A stretch of 10,300 nucleotides of DNA from an archaeon (GCA_023266155.1 JAHFRS010000026.1:1-10300), one strand, 5' to 3'. Shown: positions 1 through 6,696, counted from the stretch's first letter. Numbers and translations are program-made. Notes: generated by a model not told the origin, from the sequence alone.

Positions 1-583
1 GAGCAAAATCTTCAGATAACCCCAAACTTAGGGCAGTCTTATAACACAGCTGTGCACTCTGCTCCTCATTATCAAACGCCTGAGGATTATAAATGGCATC
101 ATGCAGATAAAAACCAAACAACGCTTCGCGAGGATGTTCAAACTGCGAAACCACCTCGTCAAATTCAACGAGGCCTTGCCTAAGGTGTTCCAGGGTATGG
201 TAAGATCGTTGTAGTGTATTAGAAGATGGGCACGGCGCATTATACCGCTGTAAAATTTCTTCATTAAAAATTTTGGACTCCAAGTTAAAGAAGCCAGCAG
301 TGGCATGCCAGCGGGGATGGTCAGGGTCATTGAGACTACATTGTTGAAACAATCCGGTCCATCTATTTGATAACATCCCTATCGTTTCACGCATTACATG
401 AGGTGGCTGGTAGTCTGTTCCATAAAGTTCATTAACTTTTTTGAGGATTTCAGAATAGACATCTTTCTTGTAACCCGCTTCGATAGAACAATGTAGATTG
501 CGATGAGAAAACTCTGCCTCTGCTTCCTCCCGATACCCATTTTTCAGTACTTCTACCAAACTTTTTAATCTTTTATCAACCAT
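1..583 (-). CDS. HD-superfamily metal-dependent hydrolase, 3' end beyond window
   Basis: A 194-codon reading frame opens at ATG 583 and continues without a stop to the left edge. Residues 127-138 read RSYHTLEHLRQG and residues 157-177 contain YLHDAIYNP followed by DNEEQSA. This combination is the signature of the COG4339-type predicted HD phosphohydrolases; H129, H133 and the H161-D162 pair are the likely metal ligands. The substrate of this family is unknown. The family usually has its first YH motif near residue 35, so about 90 N-terminal residues here are an extension I do not recognise. The start is supported by a TATA-like box centred 28 nt upstream, which makes the mRNA leaderless. The gene is divergent from the Lrp-like regulator. 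The HD assignment is confident; its biochemical role is not known. Confidence 0.85.
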   Translation of the reverse strand, partial: MVDKRLKSLVEVLKNGYREEAEAEFSHRNLHCSIEAGYKKDVYSEILKKVNELYGTDYQPPHVMRETIGMLSNRWTGLFQQCSLNDPDHPRWHATAGFFNLESKIFNEEILQRYNAPCPSSNTLQRSYHTLEHLRQGLVEFDEVVSQFEHPREALFGFYLHDAIYNPQAFDNEEQSAQLCYKTALSLGLSEDFA

Positions 584-606
584 GCTTACTCTGTGAGCAG
601 CCGATG

Positions 607-616
607 ATTATAAAAT
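607..616 (-). promoter_or_regulatory. TATA box of the HD hydrolase gene
   Basis: Read on the minus strand this is ATTTTATAAT, centred 28 nt before the ATG at 583. The spacing predicts transcription starting at or next to the start codon. It overlaps one copy of a 10-bp repeat that also overlaps the opposing promoter. Confidence 0.55.
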
Positions 617-653
617 TTATGCTTATAATTTCAATAAAAAAAGTAAAATTTAT
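611..653. repeat. Direct repeat of a 10-bp A/T element in the divergent promoter
   Basis: TAAAATTTAT occurs at 611-620 and again at 644-653. The copies are 33 bp apart, close to three helical turns, and each overlaps one of the two divergent TATA boxes. The core AAATTT is palindromic. Lrp-family proteins often bind A/T-rich sites in phase on one DNA face, so these could be operators; that role is inferred. Confidence 0.4.
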
Positions 654-657
654 AAAT
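649..657 (+). promoter_or_regulatory. TATA box of the Lrp-like regulator
   Basis: TTTATAAAT is preceded by an A-rich stretch that could serve as a BRE. Its centre is 26-27 nt before the ATG at 679, so this ATG, and not the upstream in-frame ATGs at 604 or 670, is the likely leaderless start. Confidence 0.6.
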
Positions 658-678
658 AAATTGCACTTTATGTTCAAA

Positions 679-1635
679 ATGGATGTCATTGATAAGAAAA
701 TACTCTGTGAACTGGATCTCAACTGCCGAACGCCTTATTCCCTGATGGCCAAGCGATTGCGTGTCAGCAGAAATGTTGTTGCTTATAGAATCAAGAATCT
801 TGAACAGCAAGGCGTCATTACCAACTACATTTGTTCACTTAATTTGGGATTGTTAGGATATAAAACATTCAAAATTAATTTGAAAACTGTTTCCCATGCA
901 GAACTGGAAAAGAAATGTGTACAGTATCTGCTGGAGCAAAATAAGATTATCCATGCTTTAAAAACGGAAGGAGCATACGATTATACCCTCGCTGTAGCGG
1001 TGCATAATGTACAAGAACTTGATAGCTTTTTGATGCAGTTGAAGCAGCAATTCAAGGATTTCATCAAAGATTATAGTGTTAGTATTGTAGTCTATACTAA
1101 AGTGTTCAAACTCCATAAATTATTGTTGGGAGAAAAAAAAGAATTGCCGAAGATAGAAAAGTATTCTGGTGAAGAAAAAGAAATATCGTTGGGTGAAAAA
1201 GATAGAAAAATACTCGTAGCTTTATCGCAAGAGGCTAATCTTTCCCTATTAACATTAGTAAAGAAGACAGGATTGTCCTTGGATATTGTAAAATATCGGC
1301 TTAAACAATTATCAAAAAGTATTATCACTTCGTTCCGAATAACCTTTGATTTGAATAAAATTAATTATTATTTCTACCGCATTTCCCTTAAAATACGGCA
1401 AGCGACCAAAGCGGAGGAAGAAAAACTAATCGCTTGGTGTTCCTGGAAGCAGCAGGTATTATATTGCACGAAGAGAATTGGCCAGTTTGATTTTGAACTT
1501 AATCTGGCGATCAAGGACATCAACGAATTTAACCTTGTTTTAGCAGAATTGAAACAAGAGTTTGGCGCAATTATTGAATCCTACGAAACGGTGATGATCA
1601 GTCAGTTGATTAAATTGAATTACGTGCCGTTTTAA
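679..1635 (+). CDS. Two-repeat Lrp/AsnC-family transcriptional regulator
   Basis: A 318-residue cytoplasmic DNA-binding protein. It is made of two tandem Lrp-like units. Unit one has a winged helix at about residues 3-50 (DVIDKKILCELDLNCRTPYS, then a recognition helix near SRNVVAYRIKNLEQQGVI) and a RAM-like alpha/beta domain at about 55-145. Unit two repeats the plan, with a helix-turn-helix at about 172-215 (EKDRKILVALSQEANLSL, then LDIVKYRLKQL) and a second RAM-like domain at about 228-310. A charged linker at about 151-170 joins them. Standard Lrp proteins are about 150 residues with one unit, so this is an internal duplication or fusion; the second unit lacks the usual 'G.I' turn after its recognition helix and may have lost DNA binding. 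The frame is open back to 604, but the TATA spacing favours 679. Autoregulation is plausible for the family. Its ligand is unknown. Confidence 0.85.
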   Translation: MDVIDKKILCELDLNCRTPYSLMAKRLRVSRNVVAYRIKNLEQQGVITNYICSLNLGLLGYKTFKINLKTVSHAELEKKCVQYLLEQNKIIHALKTEGAYDYTLAVAVHNVQELDSFLMQLKQQFKDFIKDYSVSIVVYTKVFKLHKLLLGEKKELPKIEKYSGEEKEISLGEKDRKILVALSQEANLSLLTLVKKTGLSLDIVKYRLKQLSKSIITSFRITFDLNKINYYFYRISLKIRQATKAEEEKLIAWCSWKQQVLYCTKRIGQFDFELNLAIKDINEFNLVLAELKQEFGAIIESYETVMISQLIKLNYVPF

Positions 1636-1666
1636 AACCGAAGAAAGTGAGCGTGTATATTTATCC

Positions 1667-1731
1667 AAAAAAGGAAAAAAAAACGGGGCTCCCTATGAGG
1701 GGGGTGAGGGTAGAAAATCCTGCAGGAGCCC
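1667..1731 (-). terminator. Intrinsic-terminator-like hairpin and T tract (minus strand)
   Basis: The stem GGGCTCC/GGAGCCC (1725-1731 with 1686-1692) is followed on the minus strand, after CG, by nine T (1683-1675), CC and six T (1672-1667). Archaeal RNA polymerase stops at T-rich tracts. This would end the candidate small RNA or any read-through from the helicase gene. Confidence 0.5.
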
Positions 1732-1771
1732 GCGTAAGTAGGAAACTATCACCTCTTGTTCCCACCGCGAA
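1684..1771 (-). ncRNA. Candidate small structured RNA with own promoter and terminator
   Basis: On the minus strand a strong TATA-like box (1795-1802) lies about 27 nt before the onset of a GC-rich block in otherwise A/T-rich DNA. The block can fold as CGCG 1766-1769 with CGCG 1731-1734, enclosing GGGAAC (1763-1758) paired to GUUUCC (1746-1741) with an 11-nt loop. Loop bases GGUGA (1753-1749) could pair with UCACC (1707-1703) as a pseudoknot. The end is a seven-pair stem, GGGCUCC (1731-1725) with GGAGCCC (1692-1686), followed by a T-rich tract. I do not recognise an RNA family: no C/D boxes, no tRNA T-loop and no SRP motif. The plus strand also has a TATA-like box (1655-1663) near the block's left end, so the strand is not certain. 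Confidence 0.4.
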
Positions 1772-1794
1772 TATTAAGTGAAAAGTGCTACAAG

Positions 1795-1802
1795 TATATA
1801 AA
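1795..1802 (-). promoter_or_regulatory. TATA box of the candidate small RNA
   Basis: TTTATATA on the minus strand, centred about 27 nt upstream of base 1771. The element is nearly symmetric, so it could also fire rightward, with a start near 1825. Confidence 0.4.
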
Positions 1803-1952
1803 TGTTATGTTTTTGTATACTGGTTGAGTAAAGTTCCACCGGAAATAAGGGGGTGGTCGAAAGAGACGTAGAAATATGGGCAATAGGATTAATTATACCC
1901 TCTATATATAATGGCAGGAGCAGTTGTCTCCGGGTCTGGAAAAATACGTTCT

Positions 1953-3818
1953 TCAACTCTCATTATTCCCAAAAAACTCTTTCAACAACCTGGCATACTC
2001 TTTACTTACCCGTAACCCTTCTTTGGGAAAACACACAAAATAATTCTGCCAGGTAAAACGTTCATCTAAGAATATCACGGCGCCTTTATCTGTCTCCGAA
2101 CGAATACATCTTCCCGCTGATTGAAAACATTTATTCATCGCCGGATAGACATAGCCATAATCCCAGCCCCGGCTAAATTTTGTGTCATAATAGGCAATCA
2201 GCTGATTCGTCTTTAAATCCGGCCGGGATAACGGCAGGCCTACCACCACCACGCCGTTCAATAAATCGCCGGGAAGGTCAATACCTTCGGCAAAATTGGC
2301 GCCGGCAACTCCCAGTAAGACGCCTCCTAATTCTTTCTCTGCCCTAAAGTCCTGCAGGAACTGTTCTTTGTCTTCCTTGCTCATCTCAGGTTTCTCCCAG
2401 AACTTTTTCTTTGGCGTGCTGAGGAAATGGCTAATGGCATCCCGCAATTGATAAGAAGGAAAAAAGAACGCCAGATTACCGGGAATCAGCGATGAGAGTT
2501 CAGAACATTTTTGGGCGATCTGCTGATACATGGATTCACTGCGTAAATTATACTTAGTGCTGGTTTCCGGTATGATGATGCTAACCTTATTTTCAGGCGG
2601 AAAAGGGGAACCATATTCTTTTTCGATCCCCGATTCAATGCCTAATAAGTCTTTATACATAAATGTCGGTTTTAATGTGCCGCTCATGATGACCCCCGCG
2701 TGAATTCGTTTTAGCAGCGGCGCGGTGATCAGGCCAGGGTCAAGACAGGAATAACTGAGCGTCAGCATCGGTTCATATTTTCCCGGCCGCTCAGAAAGAA
2801 TGCGGGCAAAACCTTGATCTTCCCCACTCCACGCTGTCAGAAACGAGGCAATCCCGCTCAGATAACTCCGTGGCTGTTTTTTTCTGATTTCGTCTGCCGC
2901 AAAGGTAAGTTCGCTGATACATTGATCATAGTCCACAACTTTATTTATTTTGCTGACAAATTCTTCTTTCGTCACGAGCCGTTCCTTCTGAATTTCCCGT
3001 GTGGAAAAGACGGCGAAGTGCTGAAGAATTCGCGCCAGTTGCTGTAGCCAGCTGACCAGGCCGGGATACCCATATTTTTTGGCTTCCGTCAGGCCGTTCT
3101 GCAGCATGAAACTGGTCAGGTTGCTGCTGAGCATCTCGGTAATTCGCCCGGGTAAATTATGTCCTTCATCAATGATCAGGATACTATCTTCCAACTGGAT
3201 ATCTAATTTCGAAAACAAGGTATTCTGCACGTGCGGGTTAAAAAGATAATAATAATCGCCAATGATGACCTGAGCCGTTTTGGCTGCGGCTAACGCCAGC
3301 TCATAACCGCACATCTTTTTCTCAGCGCCGAGCAGCAATAGTTCTTCATTATGCAGAGGTCCGGCTTGTTCTAATTCTTTGACAACCGCTTTGGCCTCTA
3401 CCTGCAAGCCTTTATTTACAGTCCGAACCCGATTATAAAATTCACATTCACCTTTTTCTACGATTGCTTTGCAGAATTCATTGAATTCATTTCCATACAA
3501 TCCAGCCACGTCGTGACTGCACATCCATCGTTTCCCAATCAGATCGGCACAGGAGACGCTCTGTCCGGTTTTTTTCCGCAGGAGTTTCAAGGTATTAATC
3601 GCAATCTGATGCTGCGTGTGCCGATTGGTCAGGAAAAAGACCCGTTTTTTTTTCTCCTGGGCATATTGGAGAGCTACAGCTAAGGCGCTGGCGGTCTTTC
3701 CTAAACCAGTGGGGGCGTGGGCAATCAGGATTTTTTGTGCCGCGAACGTTGTTTCTAAATCCTGAATGAGCTGGTCCTGTCCCGGGCGGATCACATCATG
3801 AGGAAAGAAAGGTATCAT
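1953..3818 (-). CDS. XPD/Rad3-type (DinG-related) superfamily 2 DNA helicase
   Basis: A 621-residue ATP-dependent DNA helicase of the Rad3/XPD/DinG group, expected to unwind DNA 5' to 3' in repair or replication-conflict processing. Residues 11-14 (RPGQ) form a Q-motif-like start. Walker A is APTGLGKT at 35-42. The Walker B/DEAH box reads DEGH at 217-220, a glycine in place of the usual alanine. Four cysteines between motifs I and II (C100, C116, C125, C170, the last in KKMCGYELA) are spaced as XPD iron-sulfur ligands. Motif VI is QSAGRCIR at 566-573, followed by DKGAVIFLDERF as in XPD. The length is near that of archaeal XPD, so the gene appears intact. The ATG at 3818 has a TATA-like box 27 nt upstream. 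Whether it is the XPD orthologue or a DinG-like paralogue cannot be settled by eye. Confidence 0.92.
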   Translation of the reverse strand: MIPFFPHDVIRPGQDQLIQDLETTFAAQKILIAHAPTGLGKTASALAVALQYAQEKKKRVFFLTNRHTQHQIAINTLKLLRKKTGQSVSCADLIGKRWMCSHDVAGLYGNEFNEFCKAIVEKGECEFYNRVRTVNKGLQVEAKAVVKELEQAGPLHNEELLLLGAEKKMCGYELALAAAKTAQVIIGDYYYLFNPHVQNTLFSKLDIQLEDSILIIDEGHNLPGRITEMLSSNLTSFMLQNGLTEAKKYGYPGLVSWLQQLARILQHFAVFSTREIQKERLVTKEEFVSKINKVVDYDQCISELTFAADEIRKKQPRSYLSGIASFLTAWSGEDQGFARILSERPGKYEPMLTLSYSCLDPGLITAPLLKRIHAGVIMSGTLKPTFMYKDLLGIESGIEKEYGSPFPPENKVSIIIPETSTKYNLRSESMYQQIAQKCSELSSLIPGNLAFFFPSYQLRDAISHFLSTPKKKFWEKPEMSKEDKEQFLQDFRAEKELGGVLLGVAGANFAEGIDLPGDLLNGVVVVGLPLSRPDLKTNQLIAYYDTKFSRGWDYGYVYPAMNKCFQSAGRCIRSETDKGAVIFLDERFTWQNYFVCFPKEGLRVSKEYARLLKEFFGNNES

Positions 3819-3841
3819 CTTTTGTCGCAGTAGTTATCACC

Positions 3842-3848
3842 TTAAAAA
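3842..3848 (-). promoter_or_regulatory. TATA-like box of the helicase gene
   Basis: TTTTTAA on the minus strand, centred 27 nt before the ATG at 3818. It is a weaker match than the other boxes, but the position repeats the leaderless spacing of its neighbours. Confidence 0.4.
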
Positions 3849-3952
3849 GATTCTGGTGGCTCAGAGAGCACGCTGGGGTAAAGAGTAAACCTGAGCAAAA
3901 GATAGGCCGTTATTTTATTTAATTTACTTCCAAGTAGTTATTTTCCGATAAG

Positions 3953-3960
3953 CTTAAATA
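3953..3960 (+). promoter_or_regulatory. TATA-like box of the 443-residue protein gene
   Basis: CTTAAATA, centred 28 nt before the ATG at 3985. No Shine-Dalgarno precedes the start. The other nearby ATG (3975) is in a different frame. Confidence 0.45.
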
Positions 3961-3984
3961 GAGCTTATTCTGCGATGGAAAATC

Positions 3985-5316
3985 ATGCCCTCCTCAATAC
4001 GGCAACTTTATTATGCTCTTCTCAAACCTCGCAGCCGTTATCTTACAGATTTAAACTCTTCATCTCAGTACGATAGAAACAGAATAGTTGACGCTGACAA
4101 TGGAGAATATAATGGCGTTACGTACAGACTTGAGACCGTTGTTCATGAACACAAAAATCCGTTGAGTGTGGATACCGTCTCTCGCCGAGATATTGAACAC
4201 ATTGTAGAACAAAATGGTTATAATGCTGATGCTAACCTCCCTCAAATTTTCGCTTTAAAAGAACAGAAACAACAGCGTTTACTCGCAGTGTGGTTAGATG
4301 GAGTTAGCCAAGGTGGGCTTATTGAAAATCTAATAACAAGACCGTCCTATAAAAAAGAACCTGTCCGCACCTACTTAATTCTGGACAGTTTATTGCAGCC
4401 TGATTTAGAGGAAATACGTCTTCAAGAGGCGGCAACATCAAGAAATCATACTTTTCTCTATCGAACGGCATTACGTAACCCCTCATATACAGGAACTCCC
4501 TATGAATTATTCCTCTTGGGCTTGGCGGAAGAAAGATTCAGAAAAATTGCGGAGAAGCAAGCAGAACAGAATAGGCTGAATACAGAATTATCCAAACCCG
4601 GCGATGATTGGCAATTAGCTCCAGAGAAATTGATGTTTTCCATGGCTGCTCGTCGCGTGGGTAATTTAACTGCTGATTATTATCTCTTCGATGGCCGGGC
4701 GGTTCCGATACTTCAAGTGAATGACTTCGAGCATGGCCATGAGGCGGCCAAAGACTGCATTGATTTTGCGTTAAAAGATGGTTCGGCAATTTTGGCTGAT
4801 ACCATCTGTTTACTTCGGCACCAATCAGTGTTTATGAAAAGGCGAGAAGTAAATTTGCTGGAACATCTTCTGAATCTTCCTGACGTGAGAGATTTCTATG
4901 TTGAAGTGGCGATGGAACATCAAATTCATCAGGATATCCAAATTGCCCCTTATTTTGGGACGCTTACCGCTGAAGATTTAGAGAAAACAGTACAACGTTT
5001 AATTCCGAAGGTTTTAGAGTCCTGTTGTGATCTTTCTCATGAAGAAACTGAACAGGGACCAAGGGAGGTCGTCACCTTCAGGAATTATTCTCACAAAGGC
5101 ACGAGGATCCTTTGTTATTCTTCCAGAAATTCTTTGCGGAGATATAATGAAAGTCGGAAAGATGTGATCAGGATTGTTGCCGATGTCCGGTCGCCACAGG
5201 GAAAAGATGGTTCTCTGAGTTTTGATAAGTTATTAAATAATCTTTACAAGACCGATAGGAAAAGGTGGTTTAATTATTTCCATGTTCCAGAGGAAGAAAG
5301 AGGAAAATATTACTAA
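3985..5316 (+). CDS. Protein of unknown function, 443 residues
   Basis: I do not recognise a family. The product is a soluble, mixed alpha/beta protein with no signal peptide or membrane segment. An N-terminal basic patch (residues 1-34) precedes a domain of about residues 42-165 containing strand-like segments (LLAVWLDGV at 99-107, VRTYLILDSLL at 127-137). A charged, probably coiled-coil helix follows at about 172-202. The middle (about 230-345) includes YYLFDGRAVPILQVNDFEHG and paired cysteines CC at 347-348; the end (about 360-443) is basic, with RNSLRRYNESRKDVIRIVAD. There is no Walker motif and no obvious zinc-binding cluster. The basic patches would allow nucleic-acid binding, but that is only a guess. 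It is transcribed alone from its own promoter; the next gene starts 74 nt downstream with a separate TATA box. Confidence 0.8.
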   Translation: MPSSIRQLYYALLKPRSRYLTDLNSSSQYDRNRIVDADNGEYNGVTYRLETVVHEHKNPLSVDTVSRRDIEHIVEQNGYNADANLPQIFALKEQKQQRLLAVWLDGVSQGGLIENLITRPSYKKEPVRTYLILDSLLQPDLEEIRLQEAATSRNHTFLYRTALRNPSYTGTPYELFLLGLAEERFRKIAEKQAEQNRLNTELSKPGDDWQLAPEKLMFSMAARRVGNLTADYYLFDGRAVPILQVNDFEHGHEAAKDCIDFALKDGSAILADTICLLRHQSVFMKRREVNLLEHLLNLPDVRDFYVEVAMEHQIHQDIQIAPYFGTLTAEDLEKTVQRLIPKVLESCCDLSHEETEQGPREVVTFRNYSHKGTRILCYSSRNSLRRYNESRKDVIRIVADVRSPQGKDGSLSFDKLLNNLYKTDRKRWFNYFHVPEEERGKYY

Positions 5317-5350
5317 AGAATCCATCATCTGGGCGAATCTTCCGCAAGCT

Positions 5351-5359
5351 TTATATATA
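5351..5359 (+). promoter_or_regulatory. TATA box of the winged-helix gene
   Basis: TTATATATA lies 36 nt before the ATG at 5391, predicting a leader of about 9 nt without a Shine-Dalgarno. A short inverted repeat, AGCTA at 5359-5363 and TAGCT at 5374-5378, overlaps the start region and could be an operator, though five base pairs is weak. Confidence 0.55.
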
Positions 5360-5390
5360 GCTACTGCAACCAATAGCTCACAACCGATAA

Positions 5391-5732
5391 ATGTTTAAAT
5401 ATAAGTTACAAGCTCTACACGATGAGGTGGGAGATGGTAAATTATCAGGGGTGTTTACATTGGGAAAAAATAAAGAAATTTTCGGCGTTTTTTTTCGGGA
5501 AAAACCGGCAGTTATGCTCGTCGAATTGAAAAATGCCAGTTCTCAGGTCTATGCGTCGGTTTTAGCTAAACAAATTGATTGTACGTATTCGCATGTGGTC
5601 AAGATTCTACAGGAAATGCAGAAAGCGGAATTAATCAATTTTAAGAAGGAAGGCCGGCTGAAATTACTGGAATTGACCAAGAAAGGACGGGAAATCGCTT
5701 CTAACATTGAAAGTATCAGAACGATGTTGTAA
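5391..5732 (+). CDS. Small winged helix-turn-helix DNA-binding protein
   Basis: A 113-residue likely transcriptional regulator. Residues 1-38 form a strand-rich N-terminal segment (KLSGVFTLGKNKEIFGVFF). A winged helix follows: helix 1 at about 39-48 (PAVMLVELKN), helix 2 at about 53-62 (VYASVLAKQI), a recognition helix at about 65-78 (TYSHVVKILQEMQK), then the wing (ELINFKKEGRLKLLELT) and a C-terminal helix (KKGREIASNIESI). The layout resembles MarR-like or generic archaeal one-domain winged-helix proteins, in which 'LTxKGxEIA' is typical. No sensor domain or metal site is visible. It has its own TATA box and faces the cysteine-rich protein gene tail to tail. Its target is unknown; autoregulation is plausible. 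Confidence 0.8.
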   Translation: MFKYKLQALHDEVGDGKLSGVFTLGKNKEIFGVFFREKPAVMLVELKNASSQVYASVLAKQIDCTYSHVVKILQEMQKAELINFKKEGRLKLLELTKKGREIASNIESIRTML

Positions 5733-5784
5733 GTTATCGATAATTTCGGTTCATATTACGTAAACAACGGAATTGTCTATATTG

Positions 5785-5809
5785 CTCTTTGATATTTTTT
5801 GTATTTTTA
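5785..5809 (+). terminator. T-rich termination region between convergent genes
   Basis: Clusters of TTT, TTTTTT and TTTTT follow the winged-helix gene on the plus strand, with no strong hairpin. This fits archaeal termination at U-rich tracts. It runs into the stop codon of the convergent gene. Confidence 0.4.
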
Positions 5810-6163
5810 TTCTACCCTATTAATACAGACCGAATATTCTGTTTTTGGATTCTTACAGGTATCTTTAGTCTGAGAAATCTTATCGTCACACTCTTTGTCA
5901 GCAGAACAAACGATCCTACAAGCATATCCCTGATTGTCAACGCAGGGCGTTGCTGCTGAAATAGGAGCAGGACAATTTGCGCCAAAACAGTCATTGGTAT
6001 CAACGACAATCCCACCTGTAATCGTGCCGGAAGTCCTGAAATTACTGCGTAGGCTTCTGAAGAAATCATTCTGGCCGTTGGTTTGGCCGATAATTACTCC
6101 CACGATGGCAATACTGCCTATCAGGAAGAGAACGAGCAACACCATTTCAGTCTTATGATTCAC
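5807..6163 (-). CDS. Membrane-anchored, cysteine-rich extracytoplasmic protein
   Basis: A 118-residue protein read from a GTG start. Residues 8-25 (VLLVLFLIGSIAIVGVII) are one membrane segment preceded by a short charged stretch, which would anchor the protein with the rest outside. A polar linker (27-57) leads to a domain with eight cysteines (59, 64, 74, 82, 86, 92, 103, 113), an even number suited to disulfides. The segment CSADKECDD followed by TKDTCKNP and a final cysteine recalls the repeated 'C...CDD...T.DTC.NP....C' modules of DPANN surface proteins, from general familiarity. The frame is open upstream to an ATG at 6271 inside the S15 gene. A TATA-like box centred 27 nt from the GTG and the position of the membrane segment favour 6163. 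An internal ATG at 6145 is less likely. The partner or function is unknown. Confidence 0.75.
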   Translation of the reverse strand: MNHKTEMVLLVLFLIGSIAIVGVIIGQTNGQNDFFRSLRSNFRTSGTITGGIVVDTNDCFGANCPAPISAATPCVDNQGYACRIVCSADKECDDKISQTKDTCKNPKTEYSVCINRVE

Positions 6164-6186
6164 AGAGTTAGGGAGAAGAACAGTAC

Positions 6187-6193
6187 ATAAAAA
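6187..6193 (-). promoter_or_regulatory. TATA-like box deciding the GTG start of the cysteine-rich gene
   Basis: TTTTTAT on the minus strand, centred 27 nt from the GTG at 6163 and located in the 65-nt gap after the S15 stop. It implies separate, leaderless transcription in addition to any read-through from S15. Confidence 0.45.
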
Positions 6194-6228
6194 GCTTTCG
6201 ATAGCCCGTGTATTCAAAATGGTTCTTA

Positions 6229-6681
6229 TTATTCTAAGTACATCTTCAATCGTTGGGTGTCCAAAACCCAATCTTTCGGCAAAATATTGCTGCGCTGATA
6301 GTATTTTACGATACGGCGAATTTTGGATTCCGTCAGAATGAGGCCGCGTTTGGCAGTCTGGTCATGCTTATTTCCTTCGAGATGGAACTTGATGGCAATC
6401 ATTTTCTTGATAAGGTTGATGATATCTTCCGGCAGTTTACTGCTTAACTTATTTTCTTGCAGGACAGCCATGATTTTCCTGCCGGTAAGGGCCTTGACAC
6501 TGTTAATGCCATACGAATCCCGGAGGTGCAAGCCAATTTCAGAAGAACTCTTGCCGGATTTAGCATATTTAATAATCAGCTTTTCCACTTCCTTGCCCTG
6601 ATAGGGCGCCCAGGTGGGGATTTTTTTAATCGGAGTTTTACTGCCGCTTTTTCCTTTTGCCCGTGAATGCATGCGTGCCAT
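6229..6681 (-). CDS. rps15: 30S ribosomal protein S15 (uS15), archaeal type
   Basis: A 150-residue primary 16S rRNA-binding protein of the small ribosomal subunit central domain. The start MARMHSRAKGKSGS matches the archaeal/eukaryotic uS15 N-terminus, which is about 60 residues longer than bacterial S15. The core includes SSEIGLHLRDSYGI, VKALTGRKI, HLEGNKHDQTAKRGL and LTESKIRRIVKYYQRSNILP, all typical of the archaeal family; the length is full. Unlike its neighbours it has a Shine-Dalgarno (GAGGT at 6692-6696) and, from the TATA box at 6797-6804, a leader of about 90 nt. In many archaea S15 sits beside recJ-like exonuclease or S3Ae genes; here the downstream neighbour is the cysteine-rich membrane protein, so the usual context is missing. 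Confidence 0.97.
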   Translation of the reverse strand: MARMHSRAKGKSGSKTPIKKIPTWAPYQGKEVEKLIIKYAKSGKSSSEIGLHLRDSYGINSVKALTGRKIMAVLQENKLSSKLPEDIINLIKKMIAIKFHLEGNKHDQTAKRGLILTESKIRRIVKYYQRSNILPKDWVLDTQRLKMYLE

Positions 6682-6691
6682 AGTTTATTTT

Positions 6692-6696
6692 ACCTC
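6692..6696 (-). promoter_or_regulatory. Shine-Dalgarno of S15
   Basis: GAGGT on the minus strand, 10 nt before the ATG at 6681, complementary to the 3' end of archaeal 16S rRNA. It is the only convincing ribosome binding site next to a start codon in the window. Confidence 0.6.

Larger units (their letters stand above)
1636..1952. other. Gene-poor stretch with a GC-rich structured island
   Basis: No convincing protein gene lies here. The left part is A-rich with a run of nine A (1675-1683). A GC-rich island follows at 1684-1770 and is annotated separately as a minus-strand RNA candidate. Further right are two TATA-like stretches (1795-1802 and about 1902-1910) and a short inverted repeat, CCACC at 1836-1840 with GGTGG at 1852-1856. 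Short open frames on both strands do not look like real proteins. The stretch separates the ends of the converging Lrp-like and helicase genes. Confidence 0.5.

Noticed and set aside
604..678. Upstream in-frame start for the Lrp-like gene adding 25 residues
   Set aside because: The added residues are an A/T-driven IK-rich string containing the TATA box; the ATG at 679 begins directly at the conserved helix-turn-helix and has the leaderless spacing.
1684..1771. tRNA, SRP RNA or box C/D guide RNA
   Set aside because: No T-loop or acceptor/D-arm pattern, no SRP helix 8 motif, and no matching C (TGATGA) and D (CTGA) boxes on either strand.
1774..2056. Short open frames on both strands next to the helicase 3' end
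   Set aside because: Low-complexity composition, overlap with the helicase gene or the RNA candidate, and no supporting start signals.
3829..3941. Direct repeat AGTAGTTAT at 3829-3837 and 3933-3941
   Set aside because: Nine bases in an A/T-rich gap can recur by chance, and the two copies sit at unlike positions relative to the divergent promoters.
6145..6163. Internal ATG at 6145 as start of the cysteine-rich protein
   Set aside because: It would remove the charged residues before the membrane segment, and its distance to the TATA box is too long for the leaderless pattern.
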